Assembly (NCBI RefSeq): GCF_004519295.1
Contig: NZ_SOZH01000009.1
Coordinates: forward strand, 62,001 to 126,000
Direction: 5' to 3'
Length of the DNA: 64,000 nucleotides
Origin: Cellulosimicrobium funkei
GTDB taxonomy: Bacteria > Actinomycetota > Actinomycetes > Actinomycetales > Cellulomonadaceae
The notes under the pieces are model-generated. The model was not told the origin of the DNA. It saw only the letters and a list, made by a program, of their open reading frames with translations, and did not search any database. Positions 1-9,920 of this stretch are shown here, one piece after another. How positions within the stretch are numbered: the first letter of the stretch is position 1; each line of letters starts with the position of its first letter. A program made the position numbers and the translations under genes.

Positions 1-79
1 GGGCGTCGTCGTGCCGGTGCGCACCGCGGGGTCAGCAGTCGGTCGGCGGTCGCTGCCCGGATCGGTGGTCCCGCGGGCC

Positions 80-104
80 GATCTCGGCAGGTGCTGCCGA
101 GGTC
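80..104 (-). terminator. Hairpin after the GDSL hydrolase gene
   Basis: An 8-bp perfect stem (CTCGGCAG / CTGCCGAG, 83-90 and 94-101) with a 3-nt loop extends by wobble and two further pairs to 80-104. It lies just past the stop codon of the minus-strand GDSL gene, so a transcription-end role is likely. No T-run follows, as is usual in very GC-rich genomes. Nothing else can be supported in bases 1-112. Confidence 0.5.
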
Positions 105-112
105 GCCCGCGC

Positions 113-991
113 TCAGCGGTCGGCGAGCGGGACGGGCAGGAGCTCGGGCGCCTTGGGGAGCCGCCCGTCGCCCGACGACGTCCCGCGCAGCCGCCGCTGC
201 GCCCACGGCACGACGTGCGTGCGCACCCACTGCGCGTTCTGCCGCGCGCGGTCGAGAGCCGGCGCGGGCGGGAGGGGAGCCAGCGGGTCGTCCCACGCGG
301 CGTCGTCGGGCGCCTGGCCGAGCGCGACGAGCGCCGCCTGGGCGACCCGCGCGTGCCCCGCGGGCGTCAGGTGGATGCGGTCCTCCGACCACACGCGCCA
401 GTCCTGGAGCGCGCGCATGCCCCACAGGTCCAGCACGTACGCGCCCTGTCGGCGCGCGATCGACCAGATGTGGGCGTTGTACACGCCGACGCGCGGGCGC
501 GTGAGGCCGACGAGCGGCGACTGCGAGGCGTCGAAGCCGGTGGCCATGAGCACGTCGATCCCCGCGCCGCGCAGGCGCGAGACCGCGTGCTCGAGGTTGC
601 GCGCGAGGCGGTCGACGTCGGCGTTCGGCCGCAGGATGTCGTTGCCGCCGCCGATGACGCTCACGAGGTCCGGCCGGAGCTCGAGCGCCGCCGGCACCTG
701 CTCCGTCAGGATCGAGCGCAGCTTGCGCCCGCGGATGGCGAGGTTCGCGTACCGCAGCGGGTCCTCGCCGGCGGCGACGCGCCGGGTCGCGAGGTGCTGG
801 GCGAGGAGGTCGGCCCAGCCTCGCTGGCGGTCCTCCTCGCCGGGATACGGGTCCCACAGCCCCTCGGTGAACGAGTCGCCGATCGCGACGTAGCTCGTCC
901 AGCGCGGAGCGGGGTCGTCGGGTCGGCGTGCGTCGGCGGTGTCACCGGCCAGGGGAGTGGTCGTCGGGTTCTGCGTCGTCACCCGCCCCAT
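113..991 (-). CDS. SGNH/GDSL-family hydrolase (lipase/esterase-like)
   Basis: A predicted cytoplasmic serine hydrolase of the SGNH fold; the substrate is unknown (acyl or acetyl ester, by family). Block I is visible as AIGDSFTEG with the nucleophile at Ser40, block III as GGGNDIL near residue 115, and block V as DRIHLTPAGH near residue 205 with the Asp-His pair. Length (292 aa) is normal for a single-domain member. No signal peptide or lipobox is evident. The ATG at 991 follows an AGGAG five bases upstream. An in-frame GTG at 982 is the alternative, and a CAGAAT hexamer lies 7 nt before it, which would suit a leaderless start. The gene is monocistronic, with a hairpin after its stop. Confidence 0.85.
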   Translation of the reverse strand: MGRVTTQNPTTTPLAGDTADARRPDDPAPRWTSYVAIGDSFTEGLWDPYPGEEDRQRGWADLLAQHLATRRVAAGEDPLRYANLAIRGRKLRSILTEQVPAALELRPDLVSVIGGGNDILRPNADVDRLARNLEHAVSRLRGAGIDVLMATGFDASQSPLVGLTRPRVGVYNAHIWSIARRQGAYVLDLWGMRALQDWRVWSEDRIHLTPAGHARVAQAALVALGQAPDDAAWDDPLAPLPPAPALDRARQNAQWVRTHVVPWAQRRLRGTSSGDGRLPKAPELLPVPLADR

Positions 992-1040
992 TCTGCTCCT
1001 GCGGGGCGGCGTGCCGTCGACCCGGCGATCCTGGCGGGTC

Positions 1041-1094
1041 GAGCAGGTGGTCCTGGCGCGTCACGCGGCGCGGACGGGCCAGGACCACCTGCTC
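1041..1094 (-). terminator. 17-bp perfect stem-loop downstream of ung
   Basis: Two 17-base arms (1041-1057 and 1078-1094, ending GGTCCTGGC / GCCAGGACC) pair perfectly around a 20-nt loop. It lies about 50 bp past the ung stop codon and upstream of the GDSL gene on the same strand. A terminator or mRNA-end stabiliser is the simplest reading. Confidence 0.6.
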
Positions 1095-1097
1095 GGC

Positions 1098-1142
1098 CGC
1101 GGGCCGGGGGCCGGGGGCCGGGGGCCGGGGGCGGGCGGGGGG
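1098..1142 (+). repeat. G5-CC tandem runs (G-quadruplex-capable)
   Basis: Four or more runs of G4-G5 separated by CC, followed by GCGGGC and another G-run, lie directly after the ung stop codon. The plus strand carries the G-runs and is the template strand for ung. The pattern meets the usual G-quadruplex rule; a function is not shown. Confidence 0.5.
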
Positions 1143-1886
1143 TCAGGCCGGGGGGAGGGTCCAGTCGACGGGGGCGGCGCCCTGGGCGAGGAGGAGCTCG
1201 TTGACCCGCGAGAACGGGCGCGACCCGAAGAACCCGCGGCGCGCGGAGAGCGGGCTCGGGTGGGCGCTCGCGACGACGGGGGTGTCGCCGAGCATCGGGC
1301 GCAGGGTCGCGGCGTCGCGACCCCAGAGGATCGCGACGAGCGGGGCGTCGCGCGCGACGAGCGCCCGGATCGCCGCCTCGGTGACGGCCTCCCAGCCCTG
1401 GCCGCGGTGGGACCCGGGCTCGCCCGGCCGGACCGTGAGCACCCGGTTGAGGAGCATGACGCCCTGGTCGCTCCACGCGGACAGGTCGCCGTTCGCGGGC
1501 GTCGGGGCGCCGACGTCGTCCGCGAGCTCGGCGAAGATGTTCTGGAGCGAGCGGGGCACGGGGCGCACGTGCGGCTGCACGGAGAACGACAGCCCCATCG
1601 GGTGCCCGGGCGTGGGGTACGGGTCCTGCCCGACGACGAGCACCCGCACCTCGGCCAGGGGGCGCGAGAACGCGTTGAGGATGGCCGACGGCGCGGGGAG
1701 GTACTCCCGTCCGGCCGCCACCTCGGCGCGCAGGAAGTCGCCGAGCTCGTGCAGCTGCGGCTCGACGGGTGCGAGGGCCTCGGCCCAGTCGGGCGCCATG
1801 ATGCTCGCGAGGGCCGGGCGGGGGTCGGCCGTCGAGGCGGTCGCGACCGGGTCGACGGCGACGGGCTGGGCGGGTGCGCTCTCCAC
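1143..1886 (-). CDS. ung: Uracil-DNA glycosylase, family 1
   Basis: Removes uracil from DNA as the first step of base-excision repair. The water-activating loop [10 protein letters not shown] is present with the catalytic Asp at about residue 88, and the HPSPLSARR box near the C-terminus carries the catalytic His and DNA-intercalating loop. The GTG at 1886 (247 aa) is preferred: a TAGGCT hexamer (complement of 1894-1899) lies 7 nt upstream, the leaderless pattern, and family similarity appears to begin before the internal Met. An ATG at 1799 would give 218 aa but has no Shine-Dalgarno sequence and cuts into the conserved start. Divergent from the DUF3263 gene. Confidence 0.95.
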   Translation of the reverse strand: MESAPAQPVAVDPVATASTADPRPALASIMAPDWAEALAPVEPQLHELGDFLRAEVAAGREYLPAPSAILNAFSRPLAEVRVLVVGQDPYPTPGHPMGLSFSVQPHVRPVPRSLQNIFAELADDVGAPTPANGDLSAWSDQGVMLLNRVLTVRPGEPGSHRGQGWEAVTEAAIRALVARDAPLVAILWGRDAATLRPMLGDTPVVASAHPSPLSARRGFFGSRPFSRVNELLLAQGAAPVDWTLPPA

Positions 1887-2030
1887 GGCCCCGAGCCTAA
1901 CCGGCGTCCTCGGCACGTCCGCAGCGTGCGGCGAGGACGAATGACACGGGTGTGGTTCGTGCGTAGGCTGAGAGGCGGCCGCGCGCGGGAGTGCGCAGGT
2001 CCGGTGACGAGAGAGTGCAGGGAGGGAACG

Positions 2031-2351
2031 ATGAGCGAGGCGGCGTACGTGCTCGACGGACCCGACGCGGTCGGCGACCCGACCACCTCGGAGGCGCCGG
2101 CGTCGGGCCTGAGCGAGCGGGACCAGGAGATCCTGGCGTTCGAGCGGCAGTGGTGGAAGTACTCGGGCGCCAAGGAGCAGGCGGTGCGCGAGCTGTTCGA
2201 CATGTCCGCGACGCGCTACTACCAGGTGCTCAACGCGCTCATCGACTCCCCGGCCGCGCTCGCGCACGACCCCATGCTCGTCAAGCGGCTGCGGCGGATG
2301 CGCTCCACCCGGCAGCGGGCGCGCACGGCGCGTCGGCTCGAGGGCCTCTGA
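2031..2351 (+). CDS. DUF3263 protein (small HTH-like regulator family)
   Basis: A 106-residue protein of the actinobacterial DUF3263 family, whose role is not known. The conserved part, from about residue 28, holds [13 protein letters not shown] followed by a helix-turn-helix-like segment ending [13 protein letters not shown], and then a very basic tail rich in Arg ([16 protein letters not shown]), consistent with DNA binding. GGAGGG lies 5 bases before the ATG. A LytR_C membrane-protein gene follows 79 bp downstream; this pairing is, to my knowledge, common in actinobacteria. Confidence 0.85.
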   Translation: MSEAAYVLDGPDAVGDPTTSEAPASGLSERDQEILAFERQWWKYSGAKEQAVRELFDMSATRYYQVLNALIDSPAALAHDPMLVKRLRRMRSTRQRARTARRLEGL

Positions 2352-2430
2352 CGCGGGACGACCGGGTGCGCGTGAAGTCCGGGCGAACAGGGCGTTTAGC
2401 CGAGAGCCCCGACCGGGCTACCCTGTCGCC

Positions 2431-3078
2431 GTGACGAAGAGCCGCTACCCCTACGCGCCCGACGAGTTCGACGCGCCCGCGCCGCAGGGTGCGCCCGTGG
2501 GGGTGCACCGCACGCCGCGCAGCGGGTGGAGCAAGACGTGGCCGTTCCTGCTGGTCGCCGTCGTCTTCGCCGGCCTCGCGTACGGGGGCGTCGCGCTGCT
2601 GTCCGACAACGGTGCCACGGAGGACCCGCCGCAGGCGCAGTCCACGGAGCCGCCGCCCGCGGAGGCGGAGGAGCCGCCCGCGGCGGAGGAGCCGCCCGCG
2701 ACCGAGGAGCCCCCGGCTGCGGAGGAGCCGCCCGCGACCGAGGAGACGCCCGAGACCCCGGACCTCGCGACGCTCATGGCGGCGGCCGACCCGTCGGCGA
2801 GCGTGCGCGTCCTGAACGCCAGCGGCATCGGCGGTGAAGCGGGCAAGGGGCGCGACGCGCTGACGGACCAGGGCTTCACGAACGTCGAGGCGGCCGACTA
2901 CGAGGGTGATCCCGACGCCGTCTCGGTGACCTCGGTCTGGTACGCGGGTGACCGCGCTGACAGCGCAGCCGCAGTCGCCGCGATCCTCGGCATCCCCGCG
3001 GAGCAGGTGAGTCAGCAGACGCTGCGCTCCGGCGACGTCGTCGTCATCGTCAAGTCGGAGCTCGCCCCGGTCGGCTGA
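2431..3078 (+). CDS. LytR C-terminal-domain membrane protein
   Basis: Single-pass envelope protein of 215 aa. A short basic cytoplasmic N-terminus precedes one transmembrane helix (about residues 35-57), then an extracytoplasmic linker of EEPPA-type repeats (about 65-110), then a LytR_C domain (about 123-212, beginning [11 protein letters not shown]). LytR_C domains are known from LytR-CpsA-Psr wall ligases, but the catalytic LCP domain is absent, so a wall-associated accessory role is inferred. The GTG start sits 6 nt after TACCCT (2419-2424), suggesting a leaderless mRNA independent of the DUF3263 gene. Confidence 0.85.
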   Translation: MTKSRYPYAPDEFDAPAPQGAPVGVHRTPRSGWSKTWPFLLVAVVFAGLAYGGVALLSDNGATEDPPQAQSTEPPPAEAEEPPAAEEPPATEEPPAAEEPPATEETPETPDLATLMAAADPSASVRVLNASGIGGEAGKGRDALTDQGFTNVEAADYEGDPDAVSVTSVWYAGDRADSAAAVAAILGIPAEQVSQQTLRSGDVVVIVKSELAPVG

Positions 3079-3268
3079 CGTTTCGTCCGCCCGGTCCGGC
3101 GGAGCTTCCGCGACCCGAGGGCAGCACCCGCGTGACCTGCTCGTTCGGCCCGGAGCCCGAGAATCGCGACCTGCCGTTCGACCTTCCGTGCACGCCGCCT
3201 GCGGGCTAGGCTCGGGCTACCACGGGGCGGCGGTCGCCTCGCGGGCGACGATGCACGAGGAGACGTAC

Positions 3269-3472
3269 ATGGCTCAGGGGACCGTGAAGTGGTTCAACGC
3301 CGAGAAGGGCTACGGGTTCATCACGCCCGCAGCGGGTGGACAGGACCTCTTCGTGCACTTCAGCGCGATCCAGACGGACGGCTACCGCACGCTCGACGAG
3401 GGCCAGGAGGTCGAGTTCGAGCTCGGCCAGGGCAGCAAGGGCCCGCAGGCCGAGCAGGTGCGGCCGCTCTGA
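3269..3472 (+). CDS. CspA-family cold-shock protein
   Basis: A 67-residue single cold-shock domain that binds single-stranded RNA/DNA and acts as an RNA chaperone. RNP1 (KGYGFIT) and RNP2 (LFVHF) are both intact, and length is standard. GAGGAG precedes the ATG with a short spacer; longer in-frame starts upstream would add non-conserved sequence. The FAD oxidoreductase gene begins 19 bp after its stop. A second, longer cold-shock-domain gene lies at 25900. Confidence 0.95.
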   Translation: MAQGTVKWFNAEKGYGFITPAAGGQDLFVHFSAIQTDGYRTLDEGQEVEFELGQGSKGPQAEQVRPL

Positions 3473-3491
3473 GCCCGGCTCCGAGGGTCGC

Positions 3492-4997
3492 GTGACGGAG
3501 GACCTCGACGCCGTCGTCGTCGGTTCGGGCCCCAACGGCCTGGCCGCCGCCGTGACCCTCGCGCGCGCCGGTCTCTCCGTGCGCGTGCTGGAGGCGCAGC
3601 CGACGTCGGGCGGCGGGGCCCGCACGCTCGACCTCGGGCTGGCCGAGGGCGTCGTGCAGGACGTCTGCTCGGCGGTGCACCCGATGGCGTGGGCCTCGCC
3701 GTTCTTCGAGGCGTTCGACCTCGGCGCGCGCGGCGTGGAGCTGCTCGCGCCGGAGGTCTCGTACGCCCACCCCCTCGACGGGGGTCGTGCGGGCGTGGCC
3801 TATCACGACCTCGAGCGCACGGTCGAGCGGCTCGGGGTCGACGGCGCCGCCTGGCGCGCCCTGCTCGGCCCGCTCGCCGAGGGGTGGCGCGACGTCGTCG
3901 CGGTCGCTCTCGGTGACAAGCGCTCGGTGCCGAGGCGCGTGCTCACGCCGAGCGGTGCCGGTGTGACGGCCCGGTTCGGCGCGGCGGTGCTGGAGCAGGG
4001 GAGCCCCGCGTGGACGCGGCGCTTCCGCACCGGCGAGGCCGGCGCGCTCCTCACGGGCGTCGCGGCGCACGCCATCTCGCGCCTCCCGTCGCTCGCCGCG
4101 GCCGGGACGGCGGTGCTGCTGGCGTCGCTCGGCCACGCGCCGGGCGGCTGGCCGCTGCCGCGTGGCGGCTCCGGCGCGATCGTCGCCGCGCTCGAGGACG
4201 ACCTGCGTGCCCACGGGGGCGACGTCGTCACGGGCCACCGGGTCGGTTCGCTCGCCGACCTGCCGCGGGCCCGCGCCTACGTGTTCGACACGACGCCGCG
4301 CGTCGTCGCGGACGTGTTCGCGGACCGGCTCCCGCGGCGTGCGGAGGATGCGCTGCGCCGGTTCCGGCACGGCGACGCCGCCGCGAAGGTCGACCTCGTG
4401 CTCTCCGGGCCCGTGCCCTGGGCCGACCCGGAGGTGGGGCGCGCGGGGACCGTGCACCTCGGCGGGACGCGCGCCGAGATGGCGCGCAGCGAGGCCGACG
4501 TCGCGGCCGGTCGCCACGCCGCCCGGCCCGTGGTGCTCGTGAGCGACCCGACCGTCGTCGACCCCGGGCGAGGGGCGAGCGGGCTGCGCCCCCTGTGGAC
4601 CTACGCGCACGTGCCCGCCGGGTCGACGCGTGACGTGACGGAGGACGTCGTCGCGCAGGTCGAGCGGTTCGCGCCGGGCTTCCGGGACGTCGTCGTGGCC
4701 TCGCGCTGCGTGCCCGCGGCGGAGATGGCGGCGCACGACGAGAGCTACGTGGGCGGCGACATCGCGGGCGGCGCCGTGAGCATGTGGCAGATGGTCGCGC
4801 GGCCCACGCCCCGGTTCGACCCCTACGCCGTCGGGCTGGAGGGCGTCTACCTGTGCTCGGCGTCCACGCCGCCCGGGCCGGGCGTGCACGGCCTCGGGGG
4901 CTGGTACGCCGCGCAACGGGTGCTGCGGCGCGAGTTCGACGTGCGTGACGTGCCCGACCTGGGGCCCGTCGCGACGAGCGGCGCGACCACCCGGTAG
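3492..4997 (+). CDS. Phytoene-desaturase-like FAD/NAD(P)-dependent oxidoreductase
   Basis: A 501-residue flavoprotein of the phytoene dehydrogenase-related (COG1233) family. The Rossmann dinucleotide fold is clear at the N-terminus (VVVGSGPNGLAAA, about residues 10-22), followed by the GG motif (SGGGARTL). The C-terminal FAD-closing segment reads GPGVHGLGGWYAA. No carotenoid gene lies nearby, so the substrate cannot be assigned. The GTG at 3492 gives the Rossmann fold a short natural lead. It lies 19 bp after the cold-shock gene and may be cotranscribed. Convergent with the GH15-like gene. Confidence 0.85.
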   Translation: MTEDLDAVVVGSGPNGLAAAVTLARAGLSVRVLEAQPTSGGGARTLDLGLAEGVVQDVCSAVHPMAWASPFFEAFDLGARGVELLAPEVSYAHPLDGGRAGVAYHDLERTVERLGVDGAAWRALLGPLAEGWRDVVAVALGDKRSVPRRVLTPSGAGVTARFGAAVLEQGSPAWTRRFRTGEAGALLTGVAAHAISRLPSLAAAGTAVLLASLGHAPGGWPLPRGGSGAIVAALEDDLRAHGGDVVTGHRVGSLADLPRARAYVFDTTPRVVADVFADRLPRRAEDALRRFRHGDAAAKVDLVLSGPVPWADPEVGRAGTVHLGGTRAEMARSEADVAAGRHAARPVVLVSDPTVVDPGRGASGLRPLWTYAHVPAGSTRDVTEDVVAQVERFAPGFRDVVVASRCVPAAEMAAHDESYVGGDIAGGAVSMWQMVARPTPRFDPYAVGLEGVYLCSASTPPGPGVHGLGGWYAAQRVLRREFDVRDVPDLGPVATSGATTR

Positions 4998-5043
4998 CCC
5001 CGGCGCGCCGGCCGCAGCGGACCGGGAGAGCCCAGGAGGAGCG

Positions 5044-6513
5044 TCAGCCCGCGCCGCCCGGCGTGCCCTGGGCGCCGAGCTCCACGAGCGCGAGCACGAC
5101 GAGCGCGGAGCTCCACGACAGCGGCGCGACGGCGGCGGGCGAGCCGTCGGCGAGGACCTTCTCCGGGATGGCCCCGGACGCGGTGCGGTGGTCGTCGACC
5201 CAGCGGAGCCACTCCTCGGCGTCGGCGCGGTCCTCGGGGTCGGACGACGACGCCGCGGCCAGCGCGTACAGCGTGGTCTGGGGTGTCCACGAGATGCCGT
5301 CGGCCCGCCAGCCCGCGCCCGGCGCGAGCCCGCCGGCCGGGCGCAGCATCTCGCGCACGGACGTGCGCCAGGCCTCGTCCGCGCCGGCGAGGGGCTCCGG
5401 CTGGAAGGGCGGCAGCACGAACGCCGTCGAGGCGTCGCGCGCGCCGCCGGTGACGTGGCGCGGGTAGCCCTGGGACCCGAACGAGCGCTCGACCGCCATG
5501 CGCAGGCGGGCGGCAGCGAGGGTCGCCTCGTGCGCGCGCGGCGCCTGGCCCGCGGCCGCGTACACGTCCGCCGCGGCCTCCAGGCCCGCGAGCAGGGGAC
5601 CGGCGGTCCCGAGCGTGAGAGACGTGGGCTCGACCTCCCAGTAGTCGCTCGACGGCGGCGGCAGCGGGTCCTCGCCGTCGACGAGCTCGAGCGCGTGGTC
5701 CGTCGCGGCGTCGACCAGCGGGCGCAGCTCGGCGGCCACCTCGGCGCGGTCCGCGGCGGGCGTCTCCTCCAGCACGACGTCCGCGGCCCACAGGACCCAG
5801 CCGACGCCGTCGGACTGGATGCCCCGGTCGTCCGGGACCCCCGACCCGTCGGGGAGGTAGCGCGCGTGGAACGAGCCGTCGTCCTCCTGGACCCGCGCGA
5901 GGAAGCCGAGGACGGCGCGCGCGTCGTCGACGTGACCGGTGCGTGCGAACGCCGCCGCGGTGAACGACGCGTCGCGTGGCCACACGTAGCGCCACTTGGG
6001 CGACGGCGCGGCGAGGGCGGCGCCGTCGCCGAGCGTGAGCGCGCGCAGGTCGAGCAGGGCCGCCTCGCCGAGCGCGGCGAACGGCCCGCCCGCACCCGGT
6101 ACGACGCCGGACGCGAGCCAGGCCCGCGACGCGGTGGCGGTCTGGTGGGCGAGCGCGGGGTCGAGGAGCGCCGTCGCGTCGAGGCGCGCCCCGGCGACCT
6201 GCGCGAGCCGGTCCGCCTCGCCGTCCGCGGGGTCGACGCCTGCGGCGAGCGCGCCGGGGTCGAGCGACGCCGGGTCGAGCACGCGGCTGCCCTCGAGGTA
6301 CGTCGCGCCGACGCCGGGCGCGAGGCGCAGCACCGCGGGGCCGCCGTCGGGCCCGGTCGTCACCGCGACGCCGTCCTGGTAGAGGTCGATGTGCTCGCCC
6401 GAGGGCGCCGCGACCGCGGTCGCGGCGGTCAGGCCGAGGGCAGGGACCAGCACGAAGCCGGCCAGGGCTGCGAGGGGGCGCCACGACGGTGTTGCGCGGA
6501 TCACACCGCGCAT
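5044..6513 (-). CDS. Secreted GH15/glucoamylase-like protein
   Basis: A 489-residue exported protein. Residues 1-36 form a Sec signal peptide (basic start, hydrophobic stretch, cleavage near AVAAPSG). The mature part is an (alpha/alpha)6-barrel of GH15 type: YVWPRDASF matches the conserved Trp-Pro-Arg-Asp box, IQSDGVGWV the next helix, and GAIPEKV carries a Glu in the position usual for a catalytic acid. The usual N-terminal beta-sandwich of prokaryotic glucoamylases is short, so the substrate may be an alpha-glucan or another glycoside. The gene is monocistronic. Confidence 0.8.
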   Translation of the reverse strand: MRGVIRATPSWRPLAALAGFVLVPALGLTAATAVAAPSGEHIDLYQDGVAVTTGPDGGPAVLRLAPGVGATYLEGSRVLDPASLDPGALAAGVDPADGEADRLAQVAGARLDATALLDPALAHQTATASRAWLASGVVPGAGGPFAALGEAALLDLRALTLGDGAALAAPSPKWRYVWPRDASFTAAAFARTGHVDDARAVLGFLARVQEDDGSFHARYLPDGSGVPDDRGIQSDGVGWVLWAADVVLEETPAADRAEVAAELRPLVDAATDHALELVDGEDPLPPPSSDYWEVEPTSLTLGTAGPLLAGLEAAADVYAAAGQAPRAHEATLAAARLRMAVERSFGSQGYPRHVTGGARDASTAFVLPPFQPEPLAGADEAWRTSVREMLRPAGGLAPGAGWRADGISWTPQTTLYALAAASSSDPEDRADAEEWLRWVDDHRTASGAIPEKVLADGSPAAVAPLSWSSALVVLALVELGAQGTPGGAG

Positions 6514-6580
6514 CCTAGAGCGAGTCTCGCGACGCTCGGTTTCGCCCCTCGCGATACGCGGCGGCGTGGCGGACCGCTGT

Positions 6581-6607
6581 CTTGCACTCGCACCGTGCGA
6601 GTGCCAA
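6581..6607 (+). promoter_or_regulatory. CIRCE element 1 (HrcA operator) before groEL
   Basis: CTTGCACTC-N9-GAGTGCCAA matches the CIRCE consensus TTAGCACTC-N9-GAGTGCTAA with small changes in the outer bases. It lies about 200 bp upstream of the groEL start. HrcA repression lifted by heat is the expected control. Confidence 0.9.
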
Positions 6608-6615
6608 TAATGGCG

Positions 6616-6642
6616 TTAGCACTCTCGTCACGAGAGTGACAG
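6616..6642 (+). promoter_or_regulatory. CIRCE element 2 (HrcA operator) before groEL
   Basis: TTAGCACTC-N9-GAGTGACAG has a perfect left arm and an imperfect right arm. It begins 9 bp after the first element, so the two sites face nearly the same side of the helix over about 62 bp. The leader from here to the start codon is about 160 nt. Confidence 0.85.
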
Positions 6643-6724
6643 AAGTGACCAGCGCAGGCAGCCGCTCAGGCGGCTGCGGCGCAACCCACCAGGTCGACAG
6701 GTGAGGCCCGCCCTGGCGGCGTGA

Positions 6725-8428
<1,704 letters not shown>

Positions 8429-8467
8429 GCCGACCTGCCTCCCCTCACGGGGAGTCGTAGGACACCG

Positions 8468-8503
8468 AAGGCCGTCGGCCGGGTTCGCCCGGCCGGCGGC
8501 CTT
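8468..8503 (+). terminator. Rho-independent-type terminator of groEL
   Basis: A 16-bp stem (starting AAGGCCG, ending CGGCCTT) with a single wobble pair closes a TTCG tetraloop, 40 bp past the groEL stop. The UUCG-type loop makes it very stable. Confidence 0.85.
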
Positions 8504-8535
8504 CGTCGTGCCCGCTGGGAGGTCCCGGGCGGGGT

Positions 8536-8829
8536 CTACCGCGCCGTGAACAGGCGCGCGGCCTGCGACTCGGCGTCGGCGTAGGTCTGGGCGGCGGCGC
8601 CGAGCGCGGCCGTGATGTCGTCGAGCGCGACCTCGACCTGAGTCTGCGTCGTCTGCCACTGCGCCATGACGCCCGTGAACGACGTCGCCGCCCCACCGCG
8701 CCACGACGCCTGCAGGTCCGTGAGGTGCCGCATCATGGCGCCGACCTCCGCACGGATCGCCGTGACCGACCCGTGCACCGCGGCGCTCGCCTGCGCGACG
8801 CGCGCGCTGTCCACCTCGAACCGGCTCAT
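8536..8829 (-). CDS. WXG100-family type VII secretion target
   Basis: A 97-residue all-helical protein with the WXG turn present as WRG near residue 43 between two amphipathic helices. Proteins of this family are secreted as dimers by ESX/type VII systems. The YxxxD/E-type signal expected after the second helix may be YADAE near residue 86. No ESX ATPase or partner gene lies within the window, so it is an orphan here. GGAGG precedes the ATG at good distance. Confidence 0.85.
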   Translation of the reverse strand: MSRFEVDSARVAQASAAVHGSVTAIRAEVGAMMRHLTDLQASWRGGAATSFTGVMAQWQTTQTQVEVALDDITAALGAAAQTYADAESQAARLFTAR

Positions 8830-8955
8830 CCGAACCTCCGTCGTCCCTCGGCCCGGGGGCCGTCCGTCGCCCCGGTGAGCACCGGGGCGTGGCGACGACG
8901 GTAGGCGGACCTCCCCGGGTCCGGAGGAGCGGAGGTCAGGCCTGTGGACGGCGGT

Positions 8956-9687
8956 TCAGGCGCCGGAGGCTGGGGACGCCGTCGACGCTTCCGCGAGCTT
9001 GGCCTGCTCCTTGCGCAGGCGCTGGAGCTCCGCGTCGAGGTTCTGCCGCGCGGCCTCCTCCCAGGCCGCGCCGAGCGGGCTCGAGAAGAGCGTGCGCCGG
9101 TCGAGCAGCTTCGTGAGGATCGCGATGCGGGCGCGCACGTAGTCGGGCTTGGGGATGTGCGCGTACTCGTCGCGCACGTCCTTGAGGTACTCCTTGTAGC
9201 GCTGCGGCTCGGCCGCGAGCATCGCGAGGTCGGCGTCGCACAGGACCGCGCAGTCGAAGTCGGAGGCGTCCGGGGCGTGGCGGACGAGCGCGTTGACGAG
9301 GTGCGCGACGCGCCGCACCGCGGGCTCGGGGACGCCGAGCCGCGTGAGCTCGGCGACGGCGAGCGCCGCGCTCGCGGTCTCGTCCTCGCCGCCCTTGTTG
9401 GCGTAGGTCGCGCCGCCCTTCGCGTCGAAGATGGCGCCGTGGTACCAGGCCGCGAGGCGCACGAGGTCGGGGTCGTGCGTCTCCTGCGAGAGCTCGTCGA
9501 CCCGGCCCAGGACGTCGGCCAGGTGGCGCAGGTTGTGGAAGTGGCGTCCCGGCTGGTCCCAGCGGTCGAGCAGCCCCTGCCCGACGGCGCGGATCTCGTC
9601 GTCCGGGGCGGTCGCCCCGGCGCCCCGGGCGCTGCGGACGAACGAGGAGAGGAACCACTGCGGTGCGTCGGCGCTGTTGACGCCCAT
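8956..9687 (-). CDS. HD-domain protein, predicted metal-dependent phosphohydrolase
   Basis: A 243-residue cytoplasmic protein related to the COG4339 family. The metal-ligand pattern appears as HNLRHLADVL (about residue 50) and AAWYHGAIFD (about 80), with a further Asp-containing helix later (CDADLAML). The substrate is unknown. The ATG at 9687 opens directly onto conserved sequence; extending upstream adds a basic, unconserved stretch. A TAGGCT hexamer about 100 nt upstream on the minus strand may be a promoter. The C-terminus is Lys/Ala rich. Confidence 0.75.
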   Translation of the reverse strand: MGVNSADAPQWFLSSFVRSARGAGATAPDDEIRAVGQGLLDRWDQPGRHFHNLRHLADVLGRVDELSQETHDPDLVRLAAWYHGAIFDAKGGATYANKGGEDETASAALAVAELTRLGVPEPAVRRVAHLVNALVRHAPDASDFDCAVLCDADLAMLAAEPQRYKEYLKDVRDEYAHIPKPDYVRARIAILTKLLDRRTLFSSPLGAAWEEAARQNLDAELQRLRKEQAKLAEASTASPASGA

Positions 9688-9920
9688 GAACTTCAGCCTT
9701 CTTCGACGGAGACGAGCAGGACGGAGGTCGTCGTCGCCGGGCGTGCTGCCCGGCGCGGAGGCCCCCGCGTCGCCGCGCGGCCTCGTCTTCAGCCTAGGTC
9801 TCGCGGGACGACCCGCCATCGTAGCCCCAGTCGGCGGCGCGTCGGGACGCCCCGGCGGGCTCCCGCGCGACGTCGCGGACGGTCGCCCGCGAACCCGCAG
9901 GTCGGGTGGGGTGCAGGCCG

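Noticed and set aside
3492-4997. A carotenoid biosynthesis gene.
   Set aside because: The protein is a phytoene-desaturase relative, but no crtB, crtE or cyclase gene is nearby and the family is broad.
8536-8829. A type VII secretion locus around the WXG100 gene.
   Set aside because: No EccC-type ATPase, mycosin, EccB/D/E or second WXG100 gene lies in the window; the gene is an orphan.
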